Origin: Tenrec ecaudatus
Taxonomy: Eukaryota; Chordata; Mammalia; Afrosoricida; Tenrecidae
DNA: 64,000 nt
Assembly (NCBI RefSeq): GCF_050624435.1
Contig: NC_134542.1
Span: 115,613,677-115,677,676, forward strand
Reading direction: 5' to 3'
Shown one piece after another: positions 42,850 to 54,535 of this stretch (the stretch's first letter is position 1; each line of letters opens with the position of its first letter). The translations under genes were made by a program, and so were the position numbers. The notes below the pieces were generated by a model. The model made no database searches. It was given only the letters and a program-made list of their open reading frames with translations, and was not told the origin of the DNA.

Positions 42850-44110
42850 ACGGACGCTCCTTGAGAATGTGGACAAGTTGGACCTTATCCTGGTGGACTT
42901 GCCAGCACATACAACCACGATGGAAAGCAATAAGGTGCTACCTAAAACAACTGGAAATTGAAAATCCTACACAATCCAGCAATATTGCTTGCTATTGGGC
43001 CTTTATCCCAGAGAAATTAGAGACAGAACACGAACAGGTGTATGCTCTCCCATGTTTATTGGAGCACAGTTCACAGCAGCAAGGATCTGGAAATGGCGCC
43101 AGTGGCCATCAGTAGAAGAATGGATAAAGAAACTCTGGAACATACACACAGTGGAATACTACACGTCCCTCAAAGTCAGTGATGAAAGCATGAAGCACCT
43201 CATGGTATGGAGGGACCTGGAAACCCTCATGCTGAGAGTGGAGTTAGTCAGTCACAAAAGGAGAACCGCTGTAGGAGTTCACTACCATGAGGAAAACCAC
43301 CGAGACGTAGGCAGGCTTCTGCTCTCCAAGCAAAGAGGTGGCACCCACGAACCGTGCACATCACCCCCTTTATATGCACAGCTTAAAAACCCCTTTGCTA
43401 GAGGAGACCTCGCCTCAGTTAGGGTCACTCCTTCAAGAAGGGGGAAAATAGGGAAGACCATTCATTTGCTGCCATATGACATCGTGATAAGGTCACACCC
43501 AATCAACGGACACCGCTACAAGAGTGATGAGGGAACCTTACTGAAAAGTCAAGATGGGGGGAAGGGAGCATCTATGTTTCAGTGTTGATATTTACATTTG
43601 TGTTGGTTGGTAAATGAGAAGGAGACGGGGGAAATACTTAACAATACTTATAAAGAACCCAAAGGGAGAATAAGCCCAGTACAACATTCCTAATTAGACT
43701 TTTTACCTACTTTCTATCCAGTCTTTAGTAACCCCAGTTATGTGTCATAAACTACTGTGACCTTCGAGTCTATCCTTTCAAGGAACAGAGTATCCTTCAC
43801 AGGTCACACCAGATAGTCTCAAGGCGGAAAGGCCACTTAATGAACTGGGTTTCACCTCAAACTCAGTTGTAGTTTATGATGCACTTTTGGTTTTTGTTGT
43901 CAGGTTTCACAGTTTATGAAAAACAAGGAATGGATGAATAGAAACAGCAACTGAAGCAGATACAAGGATTTATCAGGACGGGATGGAGAGGGGGAGGGGG
44001 ATGGGGGAGCAAACAATGAATGCAGGAGCGGGGAGGGAACACTCGAATTGATTGTGATGGTGTATATACAACTCTTCTAAAAAGTGACTTAACAATGGAA
44101 GACCCTTTTC
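42850..44110 (+). mobile_element. L1 ORF2 C-terminal/3' fragment (+)
   Basis: 42960-43200 matches the end of L1 ORF2: GGGCCTTTATCCCAGAGAAA, GGAGCACAGTTCACAGCAGC, GAAGAATGGATAAAGAAACT, GTGGAATACTACACGTCCC. 43600-44110 is likely its 3' UTR with a G-rich block (43987-44010). Frame broken. The 199-codon open frame 42989-43588 is this remnant, not a gene. Confidence 0.8.
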
Positions 44111-44929
44111 ATATCAAGATCATTACTAAAAAAAAAATTCCACATCGACCAATGGCTACCATGGAAGAATTTTTGCTTAGGAGATATTGAGTTTATGTTA
44201 ATGGTGCTGGAATAATTTGGAAAGAGATATCAGTAACGGTTGCATAACAGAGTATAGTCAATGATACTGAAATATACATGTAGAAGGTATTGAATTGGAA
44301 AAAACAACAGCAACAGTAAAACTCACCTGTAGCCCTTGGACTTAAGACTACAACTTCCGGGTGGGCACAGAAACAGATGAATTGTCACCCCAAAGCTACG
44401 GCATTGGCGGGTGCTGGCCTTTGGCTCAGATCCCTTGCTTTGTGGGTACTTAATGAAAGGTGTCCCAGGACCACCAGATATTTATTATTTTATTGCCTGT
44501 CTAGATTCACCAGGACATTTATGCATCTTATAGGCGTGGTTCTGCCCTTGTGAACGAACATTATAGGAAATTTTCACTTCTCACCAACCCCCATGGTCAA
44601 TCTATACAGTGTCCAATTATTTAAGAGTTTAATCTGTACAAATTAACAATTGTGGATTACAGTTTGGAGCAGTATGTAATTTCCTTTTCTCAATAGTATC
44701 TTAAATTCTAACCCTTGGATAAATTAGTGATACTATTAATAGAAATTAATAGATGATTGATAATGTTCTCTGTCATAAAATAATAATGAGGCTTCTAAAG
44801 TGAACCGGAGATGCATGTAAAACATGGATATTTGAATAGACTTTGGGATCACACTTAATTCTAGCCCCAATCTAAGAACGCTTAGTTCTTGTGACATTGC
44901 TGCTCACCCACCTGAAAAGATCACTGAAA

Positions 44930-46275
44930 ATATGGATGCTACAGCAAAGTATGGTGAAGAAAGCAGACGTGGTGCCCAGCTATCAAAAAGAATAACTCTC
45001 GGGATCTGAAAGGCCTATCTTCAAACAAGCAGCCATCTAAGTGATGTGTCGTCTAAGTCCACACAGAAGAAGCACACCAGCCTGTGTGATCCAAGGATGA
45101 CAAATAATAAACTCCAAATCTGAAGGAGGGAATGGTATCAGAGTTTAAATTGTGAATGCCCAATTTGCAGAAGCAGGAAGACAGTGGAAACCCAAGATTC
45201 ATTTGCAGGGCCCCTACATGGATTAAGTCTCTGGTGAAGCCCCTCTGACCTTCGTGGAGAGATGTGCATGGCCTTGCTATCAGACAGAGAGTATTATAAA
45301 CTCAGTTATGGTGCATGTAATTAGGTTAATGTGGAATACCTGATCATTCGATCTTCCTTTGACCCATTTAAAATTTGTTCTCGTTTGTAATATTTCCTGC
45401 TTTTTTTCTCGATTGAGGCTTTTCCCTCTGGTTTATTTTGACATTGTTGTTGGTCTTTTTTGCAGTGTATGAACTCCAGGATAGGTAAATGTGTAAGACA
45501 GTAACTGGAGAAATGGCTTATTGGGGATCCAGGAGGGGGGGTTGGAGGGAAATGGAGAACTAAAAAGGAAGAAAATGCAGCCTGTGCCATCACGAGGTGC
45601 CGAAGGGATCAGGTACCAGGCATCATCAGAACCAAAAATCAAATCATTGTGAATGAGGGGGGGAGTGCGGAGCGGAGAACCAAAGCCCATTTGTAGGTCA
45701 TTGGACATCCCCTTACAGAAGGGTCTCGGGGAGGAGATGAGCCAGTCAGGGTGTGATGTAGCAACGATGAAACATACAACTTTCCTCGAGTTCCTAAATG
45801 CTTCCTCCCCACCCACTATCATGATCCCAATTCTACCGTACAAATCTGGCTAGACCAGAGGTTGTACACTGGTACAGACAGGAACTGGAAACACAGGGAA
45901 TCCAGGGTGGATGATCCCTTCAGGACCAGAGTGGAGGAGAGTGGAGGGAGGGTGAGTTGGAAAGGGGAAACCAATTACAAGGATCTACTTGTGACCTCCT
46001 CACTGGTGGATGAACAACAGAAAAGTGGGTGAAGGGAGACGACGGATGGTGCAAGATATGACAAAATAATAACTTATAAATTATCAAGGGTTCATGAGGG
46101 AGGGGGGAGTAGGGAGGAAGGGGAAAAATGAGGACCTGATTCCAGGGGCTTAGGTGGAGAGCAAATGTTTTGAGAATGATGAGGGCAATGAATGTACAAA
46201 TGTGCTTTACAGAATTGATGTATATATGGATTGTGGTAAGAGTTGTGTAAGCCCCTAATAAAACGATTTTTTAAA
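44930..46275 (+). repeat. Long L1 3' UTR copy (+), intron 7
   Basis: Includes GAACCAAAAATCAAATCATT, AAAGCCCATTTGTAGGTCAT, GATCTACTTGTGACCTCCTC, CATGAGGGAGGGGGGAGTAG and the end AAGCCCCTAATAAAACGATT. It is the forward counterpart of the copy at 31685. Confidence 0.8.
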
Positions 46276-46339
46276 AGAAGCTAAAAAATATAAATTAAAA
46301 AATAAATAAATACAAATTAAATACATATAAATTAAAAAT

Positions 46340-46450
46340 AAAGAAAGAAGAAAATGTTCTAGAACTGAGTGTAGTGATGATGATACAACTCTTTTAAATA
46401 TGATTGCATTATGGATATGTATATTATAGCTCAATAAAACATTTTTTTCC
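46340..46450 (+). repeat. Old L1 3' end (+)
   Basis: GAAAATGTTCTAGAACTGAG and TATATTATAGCTCAATAAAA. Ends about 225 bp before exon 8. Confidence 0.6.
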
Positions 46451-46673
46451 ATTTATGAAAAATAAGATAGGGATGTCCCTTTGGATTGAGATGCATGGCC
46501 ACAGGAGCGGTTTCATATTTGGGGATCTCCCTTGTAGTCATTCTGAGGGGGAAATGGACTTAAATATTTTTTGGTTAGCCTAAGTCATCTCCACCACTTT
46601 ATCAAACGGAAAACCTTTGTTAAGCAACCACAGTGACCCAGACTTTAACGCTTTTTGTCGTTTTTCTTGTCAG

Positions 46674-48224
46674 CTGTCAAGGAAGATTCAGTGGATGTTC
46701 GTTCGTACATTGTTCGTTCCTTCATCGATGGCTTTGAGGGTCCTTCTGGCTACAGTCGGAGATTTGGGCTGTATCATGTCAACTTCAACGACAGCAGCAA
46801 ACCAAGGACCCCCAGGAAATCTGCCTTCTTTTTCACCAGCATCATTGAAAAGAACAGCTTCCGCACCAAGGCAGGGCATAGGCTGCCACCACCGAGCATA
46901 TCAAATGCCCCTCCCAAAATTAGAGCCTTTAATTTTCCATCCGAGGTTCCCTCCAAGGCAAAAGTAGTTTGGGAAAAGTTCTCGAACCAACCCAAGTTTG
47001 AAAGAGATTTGTTCTACCATGGCCAGTTTCGGGATGACTTTCTGTGGGGCGTGTCCTCTTCAGCCTATCAGATTGAGGGAGCTTGGGACGCCCATGGGAA
47101 AGGCCCTAGCATTTGGGATAACTTCACCCACACCCCAGGGAGCAATGTGAAAGACAATGCCACTGGAGACCTAGCCTGTGACAGCTACAATCAACTGGAC
47201 GCCGATCTGAATATGCTTCGAGCTTTGAAGGTGAAGGCCTATCGCTTTTCGATCTCTTGGTCTCGGATTTTTCCGACTGGCAGAAACAGTTCTATCAACA
47301 GTCATGGTGTTGATTATTACAACAGGCTGATCAATGGCTTGGTAGCAAGCAACATCTCTCCCCTGGTGACACTCTTCCACTGGGACCTGCCGCAAGCCCT
47401 CCAGGACATCGGAGGCTGGGATAACCCTGCCATGATCGAGTTGTTTGACAGTTATGCGGATTTCTGTTTCCAGACCTTTGGTGACAGAGTCAAGTTCTGG
47501 ATGACTTTTAATGAGCCCACATTCCAGGCCTGGTTGGGTTATGGCTCAGGGGATTTCCCTCCACAGGTGAAGGACCCAGGCTGGGGGCCTTACAGGATCG
47601 GCCATGCGGTCCTCAAAGCTCATGCCAGAGCCTATCACACGTATGACGAGAAGTACAGGCAGAAGCAGAAGGGAGTGATTTCAATAAGCCTCAGTGCACA
47701 CTGGGCAGAACCCAAGTCGCCAGGGGTCCCGAGAGACGTGGAAGCAGCGGACAGAGTGCTACAGTTCTCCTTGGGCTGGTTTGCCCACCCCATCTTCAGA
47801 AACGGAGATTATCCCGATGCCATGAAGTGGAAAGTGGGGAACAGGAGTGAACTGCAGCACTTGGCTGTCTCCCGCCTGCCGAGCTTCACTGAGGAAGAGA
47901 AAAGGTTCATTAGGGGCACAGCGGATGTCTTCTGTCTCAACACATACTATTCCAGGCTCGTGCAGCATAAAACACCCAGACTAAACCCACCTTCCTATGA
48001 AGATGACCAGGAGGCAACTGAGGAGGAAGACTCCTCGTGGCCTTCCACAGCCATTGGCAGGGCTGTGCCCTGGGGGCTGAGAAGACTGCTGAACTGGCTC
48101 AGAGCAGAGTACGGTGACCTCCCCATTTACATCACCGAAAATGGGATGGGGCTAACCAATCCCAAAGTGGAGGATACCGACAGGATATTTTACCACAAAA
48201 CCTACATCAACGAAGCGTTGAAAG
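46674..48224 (+). CDS. LCT: LCT exon 8: end of domain II and nearly all of GH1 domain III (phlorizin hydrolase)
   Basis: 1551 nt, residues 782-1298, phase 1 at both ends. Acceptor TTTCTTGTCAG|CTGTCAAG. It first completes domain II ([27 protein letters not shown]). Then comes [11 protein letters not shown], where Arg865-Ala866 matches the site at which pancreatic trypsin trims human LPH (Arg868/Ala869), so the mature N-terminus is here. Domain III follows: [56 protein letters not shown] (acid/base E1062), [22 protein letters not shown] and [10 protein letters not shown] (nucleophile E1270). Both catalytic Glu residues are present, so this domain should be active on phlorizin and aryl or steroid beta-glucosides. 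Ends INEALK with AAAG|GTATGT. Confidence 0.98.
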
Positions 48225-48437
48225 GTATGTGAGGGTTTTGATCCCCTTACAAGAGCTTCCCTTATCTGAGTATGTCATGTGCCTGAAGGGTTTTAGCAAC
48301 TACCCCGCACTATCTCTTCCTGAAGCCCCAATTTCTGAACTCTTTACCTGTGTGGGGGTTACAGCTCCATTTGAGAAGCTAGGAAAAATGTCTGATCATT
48401 TATGTCCTCAGAGAAAAAGCACAGATGTTGTGTCAGA

Positions 48438-48900
48438 TCGGGTAACTAGAGAAACAAATTCATAGACACATAAGTGTTAGGAGAGAGAACTATATATCAA
48501 AGAGTAATTGTCCATTAAGAAAACAATCCAACCAGTCCAGATCAAGTCCATATGTCCGATACCATTCTAATAAATTCTTCTTTAGACTCACACAACCCAT
48601 GCAATGATGCCGAGTGCTGGAAGATCACAGGCCAGTGGGTGGAAAGTCGTGTGGATCCAGTGGTGGCGGAAGCGCCTCAGTGCTGCCACGGGTCTCCACA
48701 TGGCTCCAGGGCTCTGGTTCCACCAGCACAGCTTCATGTGGCTTGTCAACAGGCATGTGTAGCGCGGAGTGTGTTGGGCTGGCCTCCAGGGAGCTATTTA
48801 TCTCCTTCGTGCCTCCAAACTAGGTCATCAAGCTGCGCCCTGATGTTCAGACGACACTCCATCCCTTAGCAAGTTGACAGGAGATTATGTAACTGCTAGA
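48438..48900. repeat. Family-C interspersed repeat, copy 2 (intron 8)
   Basis: GGTAACTAGAGAAACAAATT start, GTCCAGATCAAGTCCATATG, GAAGATCACAGGCCAGTGGG, end AGATTATGTAACTGC. Confidence 0.7.
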
Positions 48901-50084
48901 GATGCACCTACACAGACAGAGCACTCCCAAGGATGTTTTCCTGGGTCCATTTATTTGCTTCGCCAAGCAAATGTGTTTGTCTGTAGGCATGGTTACCCAT
49001 ATATTCTTTTCTTTTGCTTTTTAAAAAATTGTGGTTTGGGTGGGAAATTCGAGGAACAAGTTTGTTTTCCATCCAACAACTTAGCCCCACTCTGTTCCAT
49101 GTCAGTCGTTGCAGTATCCTCAGCAGGACAGCACCCTCCTCCGTGGCTTCCTCTCAACCCCATGTCTTCTTCTTTCCTGCCCCGTCTTTGTTCTGAGCTT
49201 TTTTTTGAGGGGGTGTGTATGTGTGTAAATGTTGCTTCTTTTGCCCTATGTAGTCAATTATTCCCCAGGCATGTCTGTTGCTTGGTTGTGAGGTAACCAG
49301 GGCCAAAAAAAAGAGTCTTTTGAGTCACTGTTATGTGTCTGGGCCTAAGTGCTGGATACAGAAGTAAACAGAATCAATGAATTTTTGGTCTGATGGAGTT
49401 TATATTCTGGCAGGTTCCATGAGTCTCAGAACAAGGCACTCTAATTCACACACATCTGTACTTCATTTTTAAAGAGTGAGGGTGGACTGAGAGGCTTGAA
49501 GTTGGGACATGTTCCTTTACCCCAACAAAAGTTCCTAATTTTATAAAGATCTGACCATCGATACTTGCCATGTGAGTGTCAATATTAACAAAAAGAAAGA
49601 TAATCAAGATTACCTATTTATCTATTAGCGGTAACATTGCCTATGTGTAGAAGTTGATGGTTTAGAACAGGGGTGGGATTTTTTTTTCCCTGCCAAGGAC
49701 CATTTTGATACTGATAACATTTGTGGGTCACACCAATTTATTCACTTAAAAGTTAGCCTGCTTTACGTGGGCAACATTTAATTAACTCACCCCTAATGTG
49801 ATGTCCCTGGAAAAGGACATCGTGCTTGGTAAAGTAGAGGGGCATCGAAAAAGAGGAAGGGCCTCAATAAGATGGATCGACAGTGGCCATCACAGTGAAC
49901 TCAAGCATGAGGATAACTGTGAGGACAGCCCGGGGCCAAGACGGCATTTCATTCTGTTGTGTGTCGCTACCAACTAGAACTGACTCCCTGGCACCTCACC
50001 AGCAATCACAGGCCTGGGACAGCTTCTCTTTCATGAGGCAAGTAACCTGAGCTGGTATTGATGACTTCACAGGCCTTATATAGA
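48901..50084. other. Intron 8 stretch, little recognised
   Basis: 49330-49480 looks like an old mammalian repeat (CTAAGTGCTGGATACAGAAG). The remainder is unassigned. Confidence 0.4.
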
Positions 50085-50290
50085 GCCCAGGTGGTGTAGT
50101 GGTTGTGGGTTGGGCTGCTAACCATAGGTCAGCAGTTCAAAACCACCAGCATTCCGTGGAAGAAAGATGCCATGTTCTTCTCCCAGAAAGGGCTCGAGTC
50201 TCAGAAACCCACAGGGGCAGTTCTACCCCGACCTACAGGGTCACTATGAATCAGAATCAACTTGATGGCAGTGAGTTTGGTTTGGGGTTT
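50085..50290 (+). repeat. AfroSINE copy (intron 8)
   Basis: AGAGCCCAGGTGGTGTAGTG head, GGGTTGGGCTGCTAACCATA, GGTCAGCAGTTCAAAACCAC, tail GGGTCACTATGAATCAGAAT. One of the most complete copies. Confidence 0.9.
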
Positions 50291-50431
50291 TTACAGCCAA
50301 TGGGCTGGCTGTTCCCCACCCCTGCTTAACAAGTATTGGCTTGAGTTGAAGAGTTGGGTTGGCTAGGCATGTTGAAGATCCTGGGTTATGATGTAAAGCT
50401 ATCTCCTTTGCTCCCTTCCAACTGTTCCCAG

Positions 50432-50700
50432 CCTACCGACTTGATGGCGTAGACCTTCGAGGATATTTGGCATGGTCTCTGATGGACAACTTTGAATGGC
50501 TGAATGGCTACACAGTCAAGTTTGGGCTGTACCACGTTGACTTCAATGCGTTGACTAGGCCCCGAACAGCAAGAGCCTCCTCCAGCTACTACACACAGGT
50601 CATTACCGACAATGGCATGCCACTGCCCAAGGAAGACGAATTTCTCTATGGACACTTTCCGGATGGCTTCCTCTGGAGTGCGGCTTCCGCTGCCTATCAG
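50432..50700 (+). CDS. LCT: LCT exon 9: end of domain III, start of domain IV
   Basis: 269 nt, residues 1299-1388. Acceptor AACTGTTCCCAG|CCTACCGAC. The first part, [18 protein letters not shown], is the GH1 C-terminal signature whose Glu-Trp contacts substrate; FGLYHVDFN follows and closes domain III. NNG-type linker sequence ([20 protein letters not shown]) leads into domain [13 protein letters not shown]. Donor CAG|GTAAGG, phase 0. All blocks match human LPH. Confidence 0.97.
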
Positions 50701-51607
50701 GTAAGGAGGGGAGCGCAGTTCAACAGCATGCTACATGCCCCGCTCTGGGCTAGGGGACGGGTCACTGAGACGGATAGGCATCTGAACAGGGATTTCAGCA
50801 AAGTCTGCTGACCGGCCTGTCGGAAGTCCAGGGGACCTGTCCCCAACAGCCCGTCCCATTCTCACCCCACCTTTGATCAGCTCAGCATGGTTAGATGGAC
50901 GGTGTGAGGATGGTATTTTTAGAGCAAGATGAAATAGGTAGAGTACGCGCAGAAACACTTGGACAAAGACAAGAAAATATAAAGGGTGTTTTGGGGTTTG
51001 TTTGTTTGTTTTTGCTGAAATGCCACGGATGGGCCTTCTTGATTCAAATGCCAGTCTTCATATCCTCACACGATACTGCAGCATGCGTGCAGAGCAACTG
51101 TTTGGGAGTGAATGGCAGAATGTATGCCTGTCTGTTATAAGACGACGCATAGTTTCCCCAGAGGTTGAGTTGCACGGGTTCCTGGGGGAAAGGGGCAGGG
51201 GCAGACACAGTGACCTATTCTGCTGTGAAATTTCTCCCCCCTGCCTGCCGTCAGTAGGATTCGTTTGGCCCCGAGTCGATGGACAGAGTGAAGGTTGTTC
51301 CTTAAGCCCCCACTGAATGCCTGCCTTCACTGCTGCCCTCGCTGATGGCATGCTGAGACGAACGACAGACGCCAAGACCCACAGTCGTGTGGGAAGCCAG
51401 GCAATTGTGCGGCACAGCATGATGGGGCCATGCACTGTATGGAAAATATTGGGAGTTCAGACACCAGAGGGAGGGTGGGCCGGGGACGCGCAGAGAAGGT
51501 GCTGCTGACTTATGTCCTCACCTCGGACTCATCTGCAGTCAGGAATGCTGAGGAACTTTGAGGAGCTTGACTGAACGACCTAATTAGGCCTCGCTTGTCT
51601 TCTTGAG
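50701..51607. other. Intron 9: no element recognised
   Basis: About 900 bp of unassigned DNA with a short GTTT run near 50995-51015. No repeat or RNA gene recognised. Confidence 0.5.
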
Positions 51608-51898
51608 ATTGAAGGTGCGTGGAGAGAAGATGGCAAAGGACTCAGTATTTGGGACACGTTTTCTCACACCCCCCTGAGAGTGGGGAATGATGACACTGGA
51701 GACGTGGCCTGCGACAGTTATCACAAGATTGCCGAGGACCTGACAGCCCTGCAGAACCTGGGTGTGTCCCACTACCGCTTTTCCATTTCCTGGACTCGCA
51801 TCCTCCCGGATGGAACCACCAAGTACATCAACACAGCAGGCCTGGCCTATTATGTGCGGCTCATAGATGCGTTGCTAGCTGCCAACATCAAGCCCCAG
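51608..51898 (+). CDS. LCT: LCT exon 10: GH1 domain IV (lactase) N-terminal part
   Basis: 291 nt, 97 codons, residues 1389-1485, phase 0 both sides. Product [52 protein letters not shown], ending LLAANIKPQ with CAG|GTGAGA. The start is fixed by continuity with exon 9 (AAYQ|IEGAW). The acceptor is TCTTCTTGAG|ATTGAAGG, with G at position -3. That is the least favoured base there in mammalian introns, although a pyrimidine-rich stretch precedes it. No alternative AG keeps the conserved protein. Confidence 0.95.
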
Positions 51899-51999
51899 GT
51901 GAGATGGGTTATGGCCCACAGCAGAGTCAGCGCTGCTGGGGCCACACTGACTGTGCGAACACAATGCTGAGCTCTTCCTTTCGTTGTGGTTCTATATCA

Positions 52000-52150
52000 A
52001 TATAGGTAATTGCTTTATATATTATATGAATATAGACGGACATACATATATGCATGTGTATGTGGTAGACCATGTATAGGCATATGTATACCCCATATGC
52101 CACATACACATATCTACATGTGGTATACCACACATACATGTATGACATTT
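52000..52150. repeat. Alternating purine-pyrimidine AT/GT tract with palindromes (intron 10)
   Basis: Rich in TATA/CATATG steps. Contains a perfect 14-bp palindrome TGTGGTATACCACA at 52119-52132. Confidence 0.7.
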
Positions 52151-52639
52151 GTTATTTAACCATTCTTAAGGATAATATTCAATGACCTCAATTGTATTTA
52201 AACACGGTATAAACCATCGCTGTTGTTTTCAAATGAGTTGCATCCTTCCTAAACAGAAACTCAGACCCCTCAAATAATAGCTCCTCATTTCCCCCTCCGT
52301 CTGCCCCTGGGTTATGACGGGGCTACAGTGAGACCCCCCAGGCCAAATTATGCCCCTAACAAATGCTTCCCCAAAGACCATTTAAAATGCTGATTTAAAG
52401 TTATCAGTAAGCGCACATTCATCAGGCCCCAAAGAGCCTCTGCATCTGCAGAGCTAGGGTTCCGTCCCATCCCTCTTCCCAGCCATCGGGACCCTCTGTG
52501 GGCAGCTGGGTTTACTAGTTTCTGGGGCACCCTTCTTCTGCTGATGGAAGCGAGCATAGGAATGCATGTGTGTGCTTGTATGACCAGCTCAGATTCGCCT
52601 TTCTTTTCAACGCACTGGCAGACCATGAAAAGACCAAAG

Positions 52640-52870
52640 GCCCAAACAAATTACATATACACTTGAAACTTGCTTTTATTTAGCAAGATTCCTTATAGAA
52701 TATTCCATATCAGCTGGAGTAGGGAGTTTCCATATTTACTTGGCTTTCTTCGTTTCTTACATTTCTGTAGAGTTCTATTTATATAACATTTCTTTGATTA
52801 TTTCCCTATTGATGTACAGGATGTTTCCACTCTTGTTACCCTAACAAATACTATTCCACGTAGCTGTAAA
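52640..52870 (-). repeat. Old L1 fragment (-), intron 10
   Basis: TTTCTTTGATTATTTCCCTA and ATTGATGTACAGGATGTTTC resemble reverse L1 3' sequence. A degraded reverse AfroSINE piece follows at about 52960-53030. Confidence 0.45.
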
Positions 52871-53039
52871 CACCAAGCCAGATCACTTGCTGCCAAATTT
52901 ATTCTGTCTTGGGGTTTTTTTCAATGGCTGATCTTTCAAGAGTGGAATACCACATCTTTCTTCTGAGGTGCTTCTGGGTGGTTCTGAACTGCCAGCCTTT
53001 CAGTTAATGGCTGAAAACTTAACTGTTTGTGCCTCCTGT

Positions 53040-54535
53040 GGTAGGCCAGGTTGACTAGTGAACCAGATTCAGTGACACTATCTATATATGTAAGAAAGGG
53101 CTTTATATGAAGAAGTAATTATATATCAGGAAAACCTCCCAGTCAGGTCCAACTCAAGTCTATAAGTCCAATACTAGTCCATAAATCCCTCTTCAGACTC
53201 ATGCAGTGCCAGGGGAAGCCAGCCCCTAACACATCATTACGGGTCCGGTAGGCGCAATTGTACAGCGATAATAAGTAAAGATTATAGTAAAGTAATAGAG
53301 AGCATGAGAGATAGAAGAGAAATATTGAAATAAATGGAGTCAGACACATTTCATGGTGTAGGGAGCGGGAGCGCTTACCCCAACAGTGGAAGGAGATCCG
53401 ACACAAGGCTGCAATAACAAAAGAGGGGCTAGTTGTACTAGCCTAAGCCAGGGCTCGAGTCCTCAGGCACACAACCGCGCCCCATCTTGGACAAGAGCCC
53501 CGAACAAAGAGAAGGCTGTCGTGTATATATACACAGGGCTTACGTAGCCAGGGCATCCCCAGCCCGCCCCTCTGCTTTCCGCTGATGGGTTTGTTTATGG
53601 TGGGTCAGCAGTTTGGTCCTTTGTGTCGTTCCCCTGCTGGCCATATCCTCTTCTCATTGGCGGTCTGGCCCGCCGTGTTGTTCCTGGATTGGCTAGCTTC
53701 AGTCTATGAGATTTTCCAGCTCTGTACTGCTAGGGGGAAAAAAAAATGAAATCAAGGCCTACCCGAGGTTGCGGAGCCTGCCATGGAGGCAATTTGGCTT
53801 TACAATGGTAGCATGCTCACCTCAGCGCCACTTGGTGGTCCACGTGGAGGGAGAGAGAGAATCTTTAATGCTAGCCCAGGATTTTATATTCTCTGGGTGC
53901 ATGCAAGCCTCCTAATTACAGGTGAAGACATACGTCACAGGAAGGGATTACACTATAGGTAATACAGTAATGGGAGGGGTGATCTAGGGGCATCCATGTA
54001 ATAGGAAGAGGAGGGATTGGGGGTCTACATGTGGCAAGATGGGCAGATCCTAGATACAGGATGGCAGCCAAACTTTGGATGTCACAGAGCCAGTTTGGCC
54101 TGTTCCCTGGCTCAACTGATAGAGACCATTATCGGTAGGGTGTGAACTCCACCTACAGGAACCAAGCTAATGGTCACAGGCCCCCACCCCTGTGGTGTGG
54201 GGAGACAGCAGTCTGGCAGCGACTGCCTTCAGGGAAGATGTCTGTAAGCATCTGACCTCCCCCCACAATGCAGCCACATGCAATGATGCAGATTCGAGGA
54301 AGATCACAGGTTGGTGGATACAAAGACCCGTGGATCCAATGAATGATGGTGGACACATCTCCAAGTGAAGGTAGAGAGAGGGGATGTGTGGGGGAGGAGG
54401 TTCTTGGGAACTTCCTTATGTGACGGCCACGCCCACAGAGTGCCATGAGGCTGTGACCTGATTGACAGGCTAAATCCACCCCAACACTTCTATGTATCTT
54501 CAAATTGACATGAAATGATTTAACTACTACGCCTC
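53040..54535. repeat. Family-C interspersed repeat, copy 3, split by an LTR
   Basis: 53040-53206 (CCAGGTTGACTAGTGAACCA ... CAGACTCATGCAG) continues at 54274-54535 (CCACATGCAATGATGCAGAT, GAGGAAGATCACAGGTTGG). The order matches the unbroken copy at 48438. Confidence 0.75.
53207..54267 (-). mobile_element. Solo LTR, family 1 copy C (perfect 6-bp TSD ATGCAG)
   Basis: 1061 bp, TGCCAGGGG...CCCCACA, flanked by ATGCAG at 53201-53206 and 54268-54273. Shares GGCGCAATTGTACAGCG, GTCAGACACATTTCATGG, ATGGTAGCATGCTCACCTCA and GGTGCATGCAAGCC blocks with copies A and B. It has about 400 bp of extra sequence (about 53345-53790) absent from copy B. Confidence 0.9.

Noticed and set aside
46655..48232. Separate single-exon beta-glucosidase gene
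   Set aside because: Phase-1 splice sites at both ends and continuity with exons 7 and 9 show it is LCT exon 8.
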